A stretch of DNA of 64,000 nt from Pirellulales bacterium. Lineage in GTDB: Bacteria > Planctomycetota > Planctomycetia > Pirellulales > Thermoguttaceae. The translations under genes and the position numbers were made by a program. Position 1 is the first letter of the stretch. Each line of letters starts with the position of its first letter. Location of the stretch: the NCBI GenBank assembly GCA_016935315.1, contig JAFGRD010000046.1:1-64000 (forward strand). The letters run 5' to 3'. Shown piece after piece: positions 17,549 through 25,700 of this stretch. The notes under the pieces are model-generated. The model did not search any database. It was not told where the DNA came from and was given only the letters and a program-made list of their open reading frames with translations.

Positions 17549-18388
17549 TTACTGGTGCATCGTCGGCTGATCCATCACGCTCGGCGGCGTCGGGAGGGGT
17601 GCGATGACTGCCGGTCGTTTCTGAGTGGCCTTGCTGACGGTGGGCAGTTTCAGCGTGAAGGCGGTGCCTCTTCCGACGGTGCTGTCGACACGGATCCGAC
17701 CCTGGTGGGCCTCGATGATCTCGCGACACATCGACAACCCCAGCCCTGTGCCACCCTTGCCGCTCTCGTCGGGACCGCTCTTCGAGGTGTAGAACGAGTC
17801 GAAGATTCGGGGAAGCTTGTCCGGTGGAATTCCGCAACCGTAGTCGCGGACCAGCAGGTCGATCATGTCGTTCTCGACGTCGTGCGTCAGCTTGATCAGG
17901 AGACGGCCACCTCGGGGCATGGCCTGTCGGGCGTTGATCAGCAGATTCAGCAACACTTGCTGGATCTGATTCCCGTTGACATGCGCCTCGGGAATCGGCT
18001 GGAACTTCTTCTCGACCGTCACGCGATACTTGTTCATCTCGCGTTCCAGCAGAATCAACGTGTTCCCCACAAGCTGCGTGAGATCGGTTGGCTCCTGGCC
18101 GGCCGAACGATTGCGGGCCATCCCCAACACCGTGTTGGTGATTTTCGCCGCCCGGCTGCCGGCAGCGAAGATCTTGTCGAAGCACTTGTCCCGGGTAGCC
18201 GTGTCCTTGTGTCGCATGCCCATCTTGGCGTAGTTGATGATGGTCATCAACACGTTGTTGAACTCGTGCGTTGTGGTGCTGACCAACTCTCCCAAAGCGG
18301 TCAATCGCTGGGCCTGGGCAAGCTGCTGCTTGAGGATTTCGACTTGTTGCTGCAGGGTGGGATTGTCGGCATTGCCGCTGGTACTCAC
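17549..18388 (-). CDS. Soluble sensor histidine kinase
   Basis: A 279-residue kinase with no transmembrane segment. A short coiled coil (TLQQQVEILKQQLAQAQRL) leads to the dimerisation and phosphorylation helix with H-box HEFNN (His near 40). The ATPase domain follows with N-box NLLINARQAM, G1 DYGCGIP, F-box FDSFYTSK and G2 GGTGLGLSM. The protein ends in a Pro-rich tail. The input domain is missing, so a partner must supply the signal. The GTG at 18388 is chosen because GGGAGC lies upstream and the protein begins just before the coiled coil; a TTG at 18457 would add 23 residues. No response regulator is adjacent, so it is an orphan kinase. Confidence 0.85.
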   Translation of the reverse strand: MSTSGNADNPTLQQQVEILKQQLAQAQRLTALGELVSTTTHEFNNVLMTIINYAKMGMRHKDTATRDKCFDKIFAAGSRAAKITNTVLGMARNRSAGQEPTDLTQLVGNTLILLEREMNKYRVTVEKKFQPIPEAHVNGNQIQQVLLNLLINARQAMPRGGRLLIKLTHDVENDMIDLLVRDYGCGIPPDKLPRIFDSFYTSKSGPDESGKGGTGLGLSMCREIIEAHQGRIRVDSTVGRGTAFTLKLPTVSKATQKRPAVIAPLPTPPSVMDQPTMHQ

Positions 18389-18581
18389 GGGTTGCTCCCA
18401 GGTTGCGTAGAAGGTCCTGACCGGTAGATTCCCGCGCAGGACACCAGACTCACTCAATTGCCCCGTCGCTGGTGTTCTCGCTGTTTTTCCGGGCCACCTT
18501 GTCTTAACTCGTTGCGAGAAAACGATTTAGCCCTGTTGTCCCTATCGTCGAAGTCGCCTGGGCAACTGTAATCCAAGCCGC

Positions 18582-18587
18582 TATAAT
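18582..18587 (+). promoter_or_regulatory. Candidate -10 of the small conserved gene
   Basis: TATAAT 50 bases before the ATG at 18638, with a weak TGGGCA 17 bases upstream. Confidence 0.4.
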
Positions 18588-18637
18588 TCGCCTCAGTCGC
18601 TGCCGGCTATGGATGCCGGCGACTTGGAGAAGCTAGG

Positions 18638-18898
18638 ATGCACACAGTTGAGTTGCTTCAACAGGCGCTCGAACTGGCCGGGCGGCTGGGGTATGTCGTT
18701 CGGCAGGAATGGCTTGGCGGCTGCGGCGGGGGCGGCTGCGAGCTTCGTGGGCGGAAAACGGTCTTCCTCGATTTGGCGCTGAGCCCGATCGATCAACTCG
18801 ACCAGGTGCTTGATGCGCTGCGGGGCGATCCGGATGTCAGAAACCTGCCCATGCCGCATGAACTGCGGGAGATACTGAAGCTGCGCAAGAGTGCCTGA
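18638..18898 (+). CDS. Small conserved-looking hypothetical protein
   Basis: An 86-residue protein, probably cytoplasmic. It has an N-terminal helix (VELLQQALELAGRLGY), a glycine-rich turn (GGCGGGGCELRGRKTVFLDLALS) and a C-terminal helical part (IDQLDQVLDALRGD, PHELREILKLRK). Planctomycete genomes encode similar short proteins, but the function is unknown. The ribosome-binding site GGAGAAGCTAGG lies immediately upstream and a TATAAT lies 50 bases before the start, both supporting expression. It is convergent with nadD. Two cysteines lie in the glycine-rich turn, too few to argue for a metal site. Confidence 0.72.
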   Translation: MHTVELLQQALELAGRLGYVVRQEWLGGCGGGGCELRGRKTVFLDLALSPIDQLDQVLDALRGDPDVRNLPMPHELREILKLRKSA

Positions 18899-18936
18899 CC
18901 GTTGTCTGCAAAAACTCGAAGCGATGCGCGGATCGA

Positions 18937-19581
18937 TCAACGCGATCCGTCGAGGGGAGCGGGCTGACAGGTAGCAGCGCAGTACAGCCCGTGCGTCTCG
19001 ATGTACTTCTGCACGGCACGGGGGGTCTGGTAGCGCAGGCTCTCTCCGACGGCTGCCCGGCGGCGGAGTTCGGTGCCGCTGATACCGATCTCGGGCATTG
19101 CGACCTGATGGAGGCGAACTCTCTCGATCTGTCCCGCCGTGGCAATTCGGGCCAGGCAGTCGAAGTCCAACTCGCCTGTCCCCGGCCGGCAAACCACGAT
19201 CGGCGTCGCCAGCTCGCACACGCGGGCCGCTTCCCGCCATGTAGGCAGGTCGTGCAGCATGTCGGCCCCCAAGAGGAAGAACAAGTCGTCCTCGGGGCAC
19301 TCCTCCCGAAAATGGGAGAGCGTGTCGACCGTGAAGTTCACGCCGCCACGATCCGCCTCATACCGGCAGACCGAAAACGCCGCGTGTCCGGCAATCGCCA
19401 GATCGAGCATCTCGATTCGCACTTCGGCCGAAGTCAGCTCTTGCCCCTGCTTGTGGGGTGGTACCGCGGTGGGCAGAAACCAAACCTCGTCCAACCTCGC
19501 CTGTTCTCGGCAACACTCGGCCAGCAGCAGGTGCCCATAGTGGATCGGATCGAACGTTCCGCCGAACAGTCCCAGTCGCAT
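18937..19581 (-). CDS. nadD: Nicotinate-nucleotide adenylyltransferase
   Basis: Adenylates nicotinate mononucleotide to deamido-NAD in NAD synthesis. The 214-residue protein begins with MRLGLFGGTFDPIHYGHL, the nucleotidyltransferase motif with its HxGH-type site (IHYGH). It also has FLPTAVPPHK (substrate binding), LLGADMLHDLPTW and the C-terminal ISGTELRRR, matching the ISSTxIR motif of NadD. Length is normal. The ATG at 19581 is preceded by GCGAGAG. The gene is divergent from priA with about 70 bases between the starts, so the two probably share a regulatory region. Confidence 0.93.
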   Translation of the reverse strand: MRLGLFGGTFDPIHYGHLLLAECCREQARLDEVWFLPTAVPPHKQGQELTSAEVRIEMLDLAIAGHAAFSVCRYEADRGGVNFTVDTLSHFREECPEDDLFFLLGADMLHDLPTWREAARVCELATPIVVCRPGTGELDFDCLARIATAGQIERVRLHQVAMPEIGISGTELRRRAAVGESLRYQTPRAVQKYIETHGLYCAATCQPAPLDGSR

Positions 19582-19650
19582 TGTGCGCTCTCGCCTTGAT
19601 ACAGGGGGGGCCAGGTGGGATATTGCCTCTATCGTACCAGCAGGATCAGA

Positions 19651-21939
19651 ATGTCGCAAAAGCAACACACGCTGTTCGACACCCAACCCGAACCCTGGGA
19701 GCAGGACGACCAGTCCGAGCAACCGGTGGCGTCGGTCGTTCTGCTCCAGGGCCCGTCCCAACAGTTCGACTATCGGGTGCCCGATGCCTTGTGTGGTCGG
19801 GTCGAACCGGGATGTCGGCTGCGCGTGCCTCTGGGCAAGGGGAACCGGCTGGTGACCGGCTATTGCGTGCGGGTGGAATACCGGCCGGCCGGTTCCCGGC
19901 GTCTGAAGCCGATCTCTGAACTGATCGACCACCGCAGCCTGCTCTCGCCGGCCATGCTGCGGCTGACCGAGTGGATTGCCGATCGCTATCTCTGCGATTG
20001 GGCCCGGGTGCTCGAAACCGTCGTGCCGGCGGGCGTCCGCGGCAAGGCCGGGTCGCGGTTGACCACCCTGCTGAGCATCGCTCCAGAAAAGGCCGATCGG
20101 TGGCCGACGATGAAACTGCCCGCAAAGCAGGCTGCCGTGATGAAGGCACTGGCCCGCTCTGCGCAGCCGCCGACCCCGGCCGAGCTGGCCCGCAGGGCCC
20201 ATTGCACGCAAGCACCGGTCACCAGTCTGCGGCGCAAGGGCCTGATCCGCTCGCAAACCGTCCGGCAGCAACAGCAGCAGTCGGTCGAGCCGGCCACCGT
20301 CTGCCAGCCCCACCTCGTGCTCAACGCCGATCAGCGGCGGGCGCTGGACGCCATTCTGGCCACGCTAAACTCCCGCCAGCACAAGACAGTGCTGATCCAC
20401 GGCGTCACCGGCAGCGGTAAGACCGAGGTCTACATCCAGGCAATCCAAGAGGTGATTCACTTCGGCCGCCAGGCGATTGTGCTGGTGCCCGAAATCAGCC
20501 TGACGCCGCAGACGGTCGAGCGGTTCCGGTCCCGTTTTGGCCGGGTGGCCGTGTTGCACAGCCACCTCAGCGACGTCGAGCGCCACGGGCACTGGCAGCA
20601 GATCGCCGCCGGCGAGGTCCCGGTGGTGGTGGGCGCTCGCAGCGCGATCTTCGCTCCCACGCCCCGGTTGGGCCTGATCGTGCTGGACGAGGAGCACGAA
20701 TCCTCCTTCAAGCAAGAGACGGCTCCCCGCTACCACGCCCGCGAGGTGGCCATCGCCCGCGCGGCGGCCGAAGAGGTCCCGTTAATTCTCGGCTCCGCCA
20801 CGCCGTCGCTGGAAAGCTGGAATCGGGCGCAGACGGGACACTATGCGCTGGTCGAGATGCCGCGTCGCGTGCTGGGCCGCGCGCTGCCGATGGTGGGAAC
20901 CATCGATTTGCGCGCCGACCAGCGCCGAAGCTCGCGTCCACCGGGAGCCGTCAGCCGACAAATGCACGGGGCGATGCGCGCGGCCTTGGACGAGGGGGGA
21001 CAGGTCATCCTGTTGTTGAACCGGCGGGGCTTCTCGACGCACATCCAGTGCCCCGCGTGCGGCCACGTGTTGCGCTGCCCCGATTGCGACATCGCGCTGA
21101 CCCACCACCGCACCCGGCAGATCGCCCTGTGCCACTACTGCGACCACGAGGTGCCCGCCCCAACCGCCTGCCCGCTGTGCGACTTCGCCGGCATTCGCTA
21201 CTCGGGCCTGGGCACTCAGCGGCTGGAGGCCGAGATCCGCACGCGGTTCCCCGGCGTGCCGTGTCTGCGGATGGACACCGACACTATGCAGGGACGCGGC
21301 AGCCACGAGCGAGCCCTGGCCGCGTTTCGTTCGGGCAAGGTCCGCATCCTGCTGGGGACCCAGATGATCGCCAAAGGGCTCGATTTTCCCGACGTGACGC
21401 TGGTCGGCGTGGTCAATGCCGATACGGCGCTGCACCTGCCCGACTTTCGGGCGGCCGAACGGACCTTCCACCTGGTCACTCAGGTCGCGGGGCGAACCGG
21501 TCGCGGCGACAAGGGCGGCCGTGTGCTGGTCCAGACGTTCGATCCGGACCATCCGGCCATCCAAGCGGCCGTGCGCCACGACTACGCGGCCTTCGCCGCC
21601 GGCGAGTTGCCCATTCGCCAAATGCTCCGCTACCCGCCGTTTACCGCCATGGTTCGGCTGGTGGTCCGCGGTCCCCGGGAGCAAGTGGCCGGTGAGTTTG
21701 CCGCCGAGATGGCCGAGCGACTGAGGGCGGCCCTCGCCGATCCGGAACTGGCCGCCCGTGTGCTCGGGCCCGCGCCCGCGCCGTTCGCCCGACTGCGAGG
21801 CAAATACCGCTTCCAAATCCAGGCGCAGGCCCCCGACGACGAGCAGCTTCGCCGCTGCGTCCGCCAAGCAACGACCGGGCTGTCCGCCCCGGATGACGTG
21901 CAATGGATTGTCGACGTCGATCCGCTCGACATGCTCTGA
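19651..21939 (+). CDS. priA: Primosomal replication-restart helicase PriA
   Basis: Loads the replicative helicase at stalled forks. The 762-residue protein has the N-terminal 3'-binding domain (about 25-130), a winged-helix region, Walker A GVTGSGKTE at about residues 251-259, a DEEH box near 346 and a zinc-binding region (about 466-515) with CPACGH, CPDC, CHYC and CPLC pairs. Helicase motifs GTQMIAKGLDFPDV and QVAGRTGRGDKGG follow. The ATG at 19651 has AGGA five bases upstream; an earlier in-frame GTG/ATG-type start would add 12 residues without a ribosome-binding site. It is convergent with nnrE, eight bases apart. Confidence 0.95.
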   Translation: MSQKQHTLFDTQPEPWEQDDQSEQPVASVVLLQGPSQQFDYRVPDALCGRVEPGCRLRVPLGKGNRLVTGYCVRVEYRPAGSRRLKPISELIDHRSLLSPAMLRLTEWIADRYLCDWARVLETVVPAGVRGKAGSRLTTLLSIAPEKADRWPTMKLPAKQAAVMKALARSAQPPTPAELARRAHCTQAPVTSLRRKGLIRSQTVRQQQQQSVEPATVCQPHLVLNADQRRALDAILATLNSRQHKTVLIHGVTGSGKTEVYIQAIQEVIHFGRQAIVLVPEISLTPQTVERFRSRFGRVAVLHSHLSDVERHGHWQQIAAGEVPVVVGARSAIFAPTPRLGLIVLDEEHESSFKQETAPRYHAREVAIARAAAEEVPLILGSATPSLESWNRAQTGHYALVEMPRRVLGRALPMVGTIDLRADQRRSSRPPGAVSRQMHGAMRAALDEGGQVILLLNRRGFSTHIQCPACGHVLRCPDCDIALTHHRTRQIALCHYCDHEVPAPTACPLCDFAGIRYSGLGTQRLEAEIRTRFPGVPCLRMDTDTMQGRGSHERALAAFRSGKVRILLGTQMIAKGLDFPDVTLVGVVNADTALHLPDFRAAERTFHLVTQVAGRTGRGDKGGRVLVQTFDPDHPAIQAAVRHDYAAFAAGELPIRQMLRYPPFTAMVRLVVRGPREQVAGEFAAEMAERLRAALADPELAARVLGPAPAPFARLRGKYRFQIQAQAPDDEQLRRCVRQATTGLSAPDDVQWIVDVDPLDML

Positions 21940-21947
21940 ATCAGTCC

Positions 21948-22622
21948 TCAGTCCAAAACCTCCTCGACCAGTCTCCGCGGGGCCCCAATGTCGAGCACGT
22001 GCAGCCGGCCCGTGAATCGCTCGGCGCCGGCGGCATAAAACCCCGGCTTGGCGGCCACGAAAGTGCAGGTCGCCGCGGCGCGGATCGTGTGGTGCGACGG
22101 CCGCCCCGTGTCGCAATCCAGCCCGCTGGGCAAATCGACCGCCAGCTTCCGTGCCGCGGCCGCGTTGAGTTGATCGATCACCGCGTCGAGCGGCGGTCGC
22201 GGCTCGCCTCGGGCGCCGGTCCCCAGCAGGGCGTCGACGATCCATGCGGCGTCGGCCAATTGGCTCGCCAGCCGCGCCGGGTCGTGTTCCGCGCCGAAGA
22301 CCTCGATCGGCACCTCGGTCTTTTCGAGGATCCGGAAGTTGACCTCGGCGTCGCCGGACAACTCGCCGGGCACGGCCCAGAGCAGCACCCGCACCTCGAA
22401 TCCCCGCAGATCGAGATGCCTCGCAATGACGAACCCGTCGCCGGCGTTGTTGCCCTTGCCGCAACAGATCACCACCGGCCCGTCGATCCCGGCTTCGCAG
22501 AGCCGATCGGCCACGCCCCGGCCGGCGTTTTCCATCAACACCAGTCCGCAGAGGCCATAGTGCTCCATCGCCCGCCGGTCGACCAGGCGGGATTGGGCTC
22601 GGGTGAGGGTCGTGGGGGGCAT
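21948..22622 (-). CDS. nnrE: NAD(P)H-hydrate epimerase
   Basis: Interconverts the R and S epimers of damaged NAD(P)H hydrate for repair. The 224-residue protein corresponds to a stand-alone YjeF N-terminal domain: MENAGRGVAD, the nucleotide loop GKGNNAGDGFVIARHL (about 57-72), ALLGTGARGEP and AVDLPSGLDCDTG. The C-terminal strand TCTFVAAKPGF is also typical. The ADP-dependent dehydratase half often fused to it is absent here and must be encoded elsewhere. The ATG at 22622 has CAGGAC six bases upstream; a GTG 18 bases earlier is possible. It is divergent from the zinc-ribbon gene. Confidence 0.92.
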   Translation of the reverse strand: MPPTTLTRAQSRLVDRRAMEHYGLCGLVLMENAGRGVADRLCEAGIDGPVVICCGKGNNAGDGFVIARHLDLRGFEVRVLLWAVPGELSGDAEVNFRILEKTEVPIEVFGAEHDPARLASQLADAAWIVDALLGTGARGEPRPPLDAVIDQLNAAAARKLAVDLPSGLDCDTGRPSHHTIRAAATCTFVAAKPGFYAAGAERFTGRLHVLDIGAPRRLVEEVLD

Positions 22623-22718
22623 GGGTATGTCCTGTTGCACCGGGCCCTCGAAGCCCGGCCGGCTGCCAGGGCGCCTTTTTTCTCGCTGGATGTATCCTAC
22701 GGTACAGTTCGCGCATCC

Positions 22719-22724
22719 TATAAT
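22719..22724 (+). promoter_or_regulatory. Candidate -10 of the zinc-ribbon gene
   Basis: Perfect TATAAT about 57 bases before the ATG at 22781; the -35 region is weak. Confidence 0.45.
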
Positions 22725-22780
22725 ACAGAGCGTTGGGTGTCACCCGTGCGGACAGCCGCACTGCCTTCGCGAGACAGCCC

Positions 22781-23017
22781 ATGCCGATCTACGAATACAC
22801 CTGCAAGGCCTGTGGCCACGAGTTCGAGCAGCTAATCCGGGGCGACCAGGAGGCCGCCTGTCCCTCTTGCGGCAAGGTGCGGCTGGACAAGCGGTTTAGC
22901 GTGCCGGCGGCCCACACGCCCGGTTCCAGCGGGTCGGCCTGCCCGGCCAAGGGAAGCGGGGCCTGCGACATCTCCGGCTGCTGCGGCCAAGGCTGCGACT
23001 TCGGCAACCCGACCTAG
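22781..23017 (+). CDS. FmdB-family zinc-ribbon protein
   Basis: A 78-residue protein starting [18 protein letters not shown], the characteristic FmdB/putative regulatory protein start. A CxxCG pair (CKACG, residues 8-12) and a CPSCG pair (about 30-34) build a zinc ribbon. The C-terminus is a Cys/Gly/Ser-rich tail ([14 protein letters not shown]) that could bind more metal. The family is often annotated as a transcriptional regulator without experimental proof. The start is set by the conserved N-terminus. It is divergent from nnrE. Confidence 0.85.
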   Translation: MPIYEYTCKACGHEFEQLIRGDQEAACPSCGKVRLDKRFSVPAAHTPGSSGSACPAKGSGACDISGCCGQGCDFGNPT

Positions 23018-23096
23018 GGCCTCACCAACCGGCCGTGGAAGTAATCCCTTTCAGGGAAGTGCTTTACGCAATCAGCCCGAGCCGGTTCCCATGGGG

Positions 23097-23165
23097 CACG
23101 GCCGGCCGCGATAGCTCGGCTATCGGGGCTGCCCTGCTGAGGTTCGACATGTCGAGAATCACGGG
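23097..23165 (+). repeat. Family B repeat, copy 1
   Basis: Core CGGCCGGCCGCGATAGCTCG followed by GCTATCGGGGCTGCCCTGCTG; CGATAGC and GCTATCG form a small hairpin. Nearly the same sequence and orientation occur at 24443-24505. On the minus strand it encodes the peptide GSPDSRAIAAGRA. Confidence 0.7.
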
Positions 23166-23214
23166 TGTACTTTCCAGTGGTCACGTGGTTGACGAGGAAC
23201 GGCCGGGATGGTCG

Positions 23215-23634
23215 ATGCAAAGCCCGATCTGTGAGACAGCCTTTCGCTACACTATCCTCAACATAAGGGGCGGCTTCGAGCCGTTCTTGTACTCGGACGC
23301 GACTTCCGATTTCGTTCTCAGAAATGAGGATGCCGAAGCCATCGCTCTGATGCTCAGGCAGGAAGGCATGCCCACGACAGCCCTACTGCGAGGTGTCTAC
23401 CAGCAACTGGAAGCTATCCTGGAGTCTTGCCCAAACGGCGGGAAGTTCTCGCGTTGGACGAACTTCAAGTGTCCTCGCTGCAACTACGAGTTCCCCTACA
23501 ATCGAAATATCGCTTTTGAGGAAACCCGCTACTACGAACCGAAGATCATCTGGATTGAGGGCGCAACTGCTTATCGGGGGGAAACAGCCCCAAGTAACCG
23601 GCTGGCTCGCGTGGTCCTACAGCCCCGACGCTAA
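23215..23634 (+). CDS. Hypothetical protein with a half zinc ribbon, possibly 5'-damaged
   Basis: A 139-residue protein if the ATG at 23215 is used (GGGATGG lies upstream). It includes YTILNIRGGFEPFLYSDATSDFVLR, a helix-rich middle (DAEAIALMLRQEG) and FKCPRCNYEFPYN, one CxxC pair of a zinc ribbon. I do not recognise a named family. The expected partner CxxC near the start is reduced to CET (SPICETAF), so the site may be incomplete. The frame is open upstream through a family B repeat to 23035, and an ATG at 23149 is an alternative; the original N-terminus may have been replaced. By eye the base composition is less GC-rich than neighbouring genes. It may be a transferred or decaying gene. Confidence 0.5.
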   Translation: MQSPICETAFRYTILNIRGGFEPFLYSDATSDFVLRNEDAEAIALMLRQEGMPTTALLRGVYQQLEAILESCPNGGKFSRWTNFKCPRCNYEFPYNRNIAFEETRYYEPKIIWIEGATAYRGETAPSNRLARVVLQPRR

Positions 23635-23650
23635 GCAGGGCGCGGTGGCT

Positions 23651-23673
23651 CAGACAACCGTACAGGTTGTCTG
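23651..23673 (+). terminator. Perfect 9-bp hairpin after the hypothetical gene
   Basis: CAGACAACC (23651-23659) and GGTTGTCTG (23665-23673) with a five-base loop, 17 bases after the stop. No T-run, so it may terminate weakly or stabilise the mRNA. Confidence 0.4.
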
Positions 23674-23880
23674 ACTGCCGTCAGGCACACGAGGCTCACA
23701 GGGGAAACACATGATTGCTCTTGTGGCTGTGCCGCCCAGACGAAGAAGTCGTCAGCCACCCCCAATTGCATCGAGTTTTGAAATGAGATACTCGTAAAGA
23801 AGTACGCTGTCTATCCGGAATTAGCGAGTAACCGCTACCGCTTTTGGCAGTGAACCAACTGATCGAGACAGGAGATGCCG

Positions 23881-24363
23881 ATGAATCGGCGGAGGCTTGC
23901 ACGATGGATGTGCGTTCTCGTCGCCCTGGCTGCGGCTTCGCTGCTCCTTCTGTCTCCTATCGTTGGCACCGATGGCCTGGGTGCCTTTGTGAAGAGCTGT
24001 AGGATCATGGCAAAGGGCGGGCATTTATTGGTCAGACATGATCCCGAGACCTGGAGATCCGCGTGGTTCGAGGGGCCGCAGTCACGCGCGTTTATCGGGT
24101 TTCTACATGGGGCGACAATCGACGAATCCACCTTGCACCTTCTCACAGAGTATCGGTTCACTCGGCTTTCACTGGCTGAATCAACGTTCTCCCCGGAAGC
24201 GATGCGCAGTCTCGCGGAGTCGCAGGCGGGGTCTCTCGTGCTGGATGGGACGAATGCTGACGACGCGGCGATCTCCTATCTCCGCCAGTCAACCACGCTC
24301 CACGATCTCTCCCTGGGCCGCACCGCGGTGACCGACGCGAGAAAGAGCATCCCAACCTTGTGA
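23881..24363 (+). CDS. Membrane-anchored leucine-rich-repeat-like protein, probably truncated
   Basis: A 160-residue protein with an N-terminal membrane or signal segment (RWMCVLVALAAASLLLLSPIV, about 8-28). The C-terminal half resembles planctomycete leucine-rich repeats: LVLDGTNADDAAISYLRQSTTLHDLSLGRTAVTDA, close to the LxLxxTxVTDxGL pattern. The next repeat is cut off after TAVTDA and the frame ends in RKSIPTL, so the gene has probably lost its 3' part. The ATG at 23881 is chosen because GGAG then lies six bases upstream; the ATG at 23875 touches it. Its last 75 bases overlap the 3' end of the convergent gene. Confidence 0.55.
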   Translation: MNRRRLARWMCVLVALAAASLLLLSPIVGTDGLGAFVKSCRIMAKGGHLLVRHDPETWRSAWFEGPQSRAFIGFLHGATIDESTLHLLTEYRFTRLSLAESTFSPEAMRSLAESQAGSLVLDGTNADDAAISYLRQSTTLHDLSLGRTAVTDARKSIPTL

Positions 24364-25431
24364 TCCAGTGCGATGAGGAACTCTGAGAAGAGGACGGGAC
24401 AGTTGCAGGCGTAGCGGTGCAACACAAATCGACACCCAAGAGCGGCCGACCGCGATAGCTCGGTTGTCGGGGCTACCGTGCTGGGTTCCGGCGATACTCG
24501 AGTCGACGGACTTAACGGCGCGGAAGGCGAAATAGGTTGGGGCGATTGTTTTCTTTCGCTCCCGCACGCGACCGTCGTAAACGATCATGTAGGCCTTCTC
24601 CGCGTCGATTTCGTCTGCCGTCCACCAATATATGAGCTGAGCGTGGATGTCCCAAAGTGGCGACTCTTTGTCGGGCTTCACGTCGTAGACTGTACGTCCC
24701 GATTGCGCGTCCCACCGACCGCCGCAGTGTTTGCCGTGACGATGCATGGAGCGGACCGCCTCATCGACCGTGGGCAGGCGCCAGATGTCCTGAGGTTCGT
24801 CCGCCAGCTTCGTGCCGTCCGCGGTCAGATGGCGACATCGTTGCACAGCCTCATCCCAGTCCACCCCTTCGCGCGGCCAACCGGGGCCTACAGGAGCCCA
24901 CACCAGGGTCACACCATTGCCTTGAACCACCCGTGCTCCCAGGTCGCCATCTTCCAACCGACCCGCAACTCGCACGGCCGGCTCCACGCCGCATGCGATC
25001 AGGGTGATCAGCGTAGCCCCCACGAGAAACGCGGCTGCCGTCCGGCGCCGTTTTATGCGGCCGAACCAATAGGCAGCGGCGAGCAATAGCAGCGGCCCGG
25101 CGATCAGCAAGACGATGGTGTCGGTGAATCCTCCGAAGAGCCACGTAAGAAACACGGCAAAACCGACGTGAAGCAGGCTGCCGATACGCGGCCATCGGAT
25201 CGCAACCAGTCCTACCGCCAAGAAGACCAGCATGGGGCTGAGATACTGGGCGAACATCAGTGCGATGTTCGCCCAGAGCGACTCGTAGTGCCATCCTTCA
25301 TGGAAGTTCTCGATGATCCCCCAGAATGCCCAAAAACAGGTAATCGCTGCCGAGCACACGACGGCCATCCAACCGACGATGCTGGGCCACTTGCTGCCGT
25401 CTGACTCTTTGCCGTCTGACTGCGTGGTCAC
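24289..25431 (-). CDS. Four-helix membrane protein with DUF1566-like domain and repeat-derived tail
   Basis: A 380-residue protein with four membrane segments in the first 165 residues (for example MAVVCSAAITCFWAFWGII and TIVLLIAGPLLLLAAAYWF). A domain resembling DUF1566/Lcl follows: TLVWAPVGPGWP, IWRLPTVDEAVRSM, YWWTADEIDAEKAYMIVYDGRV and YFAFRAVK. That family normally ends at the last motif. Here the frame continues about 75 residues through a family B repeat (GSPDNRAIAVGRSW) into the 3' end of the neighbouring gene, so the natural stop seems lost. The GTG at 25431 is preferred because AGGGGGGA lies seven bases upstream; an ATG at 25449 is inside that site. Confidence 0.62.
   Translation of the reverse strand: MTTQSDGKESDGSKWPSIVGWMAVVCSAAITCFWAFWGIIENFHEGWHYESLWANIALMFAQYLSPMLVFLAVGLVAIRWPRIGSLLHVGFAVFLTWLFGGFTDTIVLLIAGPLLLLAAAYWFGRIKRRRTAAAFLVGATLITLIACGVEPAVRVAGRLEDGDLGARVVQGNGVTLVWAPVGPGWPREGVDWDEAVQRCRHLTADGTKLADEPQDIWRLPTVDEAVRSMHRHGKHCGGRWDAQSGRTVYDVKPDKESPLWDIHAQLIYWWTADEIDAEKAYMIVYDGRVRERKKTIAPTYFAFRAVKSVDSSIAGTQHGSPDNRAIAVGRSWVSICVAPLRLQLSRPLLRVPHRTGSQGWDALSRVGHRGAAQGEIVERG
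24443..24505 (+). repeat. Family B repeat, copy 2
   Basis: Core CGGCCGACCGCGATAGCTCG followed by GTTGTCGGGGCTACCGTGCTG, same orientation as the copy at 23097-23165. On the minus strand it is read through in frame by the membrane-protein gene, giving GSPDNRAIAVGRSW. Confidence 0.75.
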
Positions 25432-25611
25432 AGACAAATCCCCCCTCATACGTATTGTCCAACAGCGAACCTGGCTGACTGTAACCAAGGGGGCAGGTGC
25501 GGTCAACATCCTGAGGAACTCCGCGGCTACCCGCTGGGTAGGTCGCGACAGCGGCACTTTCTGGGGGCATTGCCCGGCCGCCGCAATCTCCGCTGCCGGG
25601 CCGCATCGGTA

Positions 25612-25640
25612 TTGCCCCAGGGCGGGCACATGCCTATACT
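25612..25640 (+). promoter_or_regulatory. Promoter of the exported-protein gene
   Basis: TTGCCC at 25612-25617 and TATACT at 25635-25640 with a 17-base spacer, about 60 bases before the ATG at 25701. Confidence 0.6.
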
Positions 25641-25700
25641 GCTTGCCCGCGTTTCTCAAAAACCCCCAATTTCTGGCCACTTCGGCAGGGAGGCTGAAGC

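Noticed and set aside
20782-22782. 666-codon minus-strand frame spanning priA and nnrE
   Set aside because: The real minus-strand gene here is nnrE in another frame; the rest is antisense to priA.
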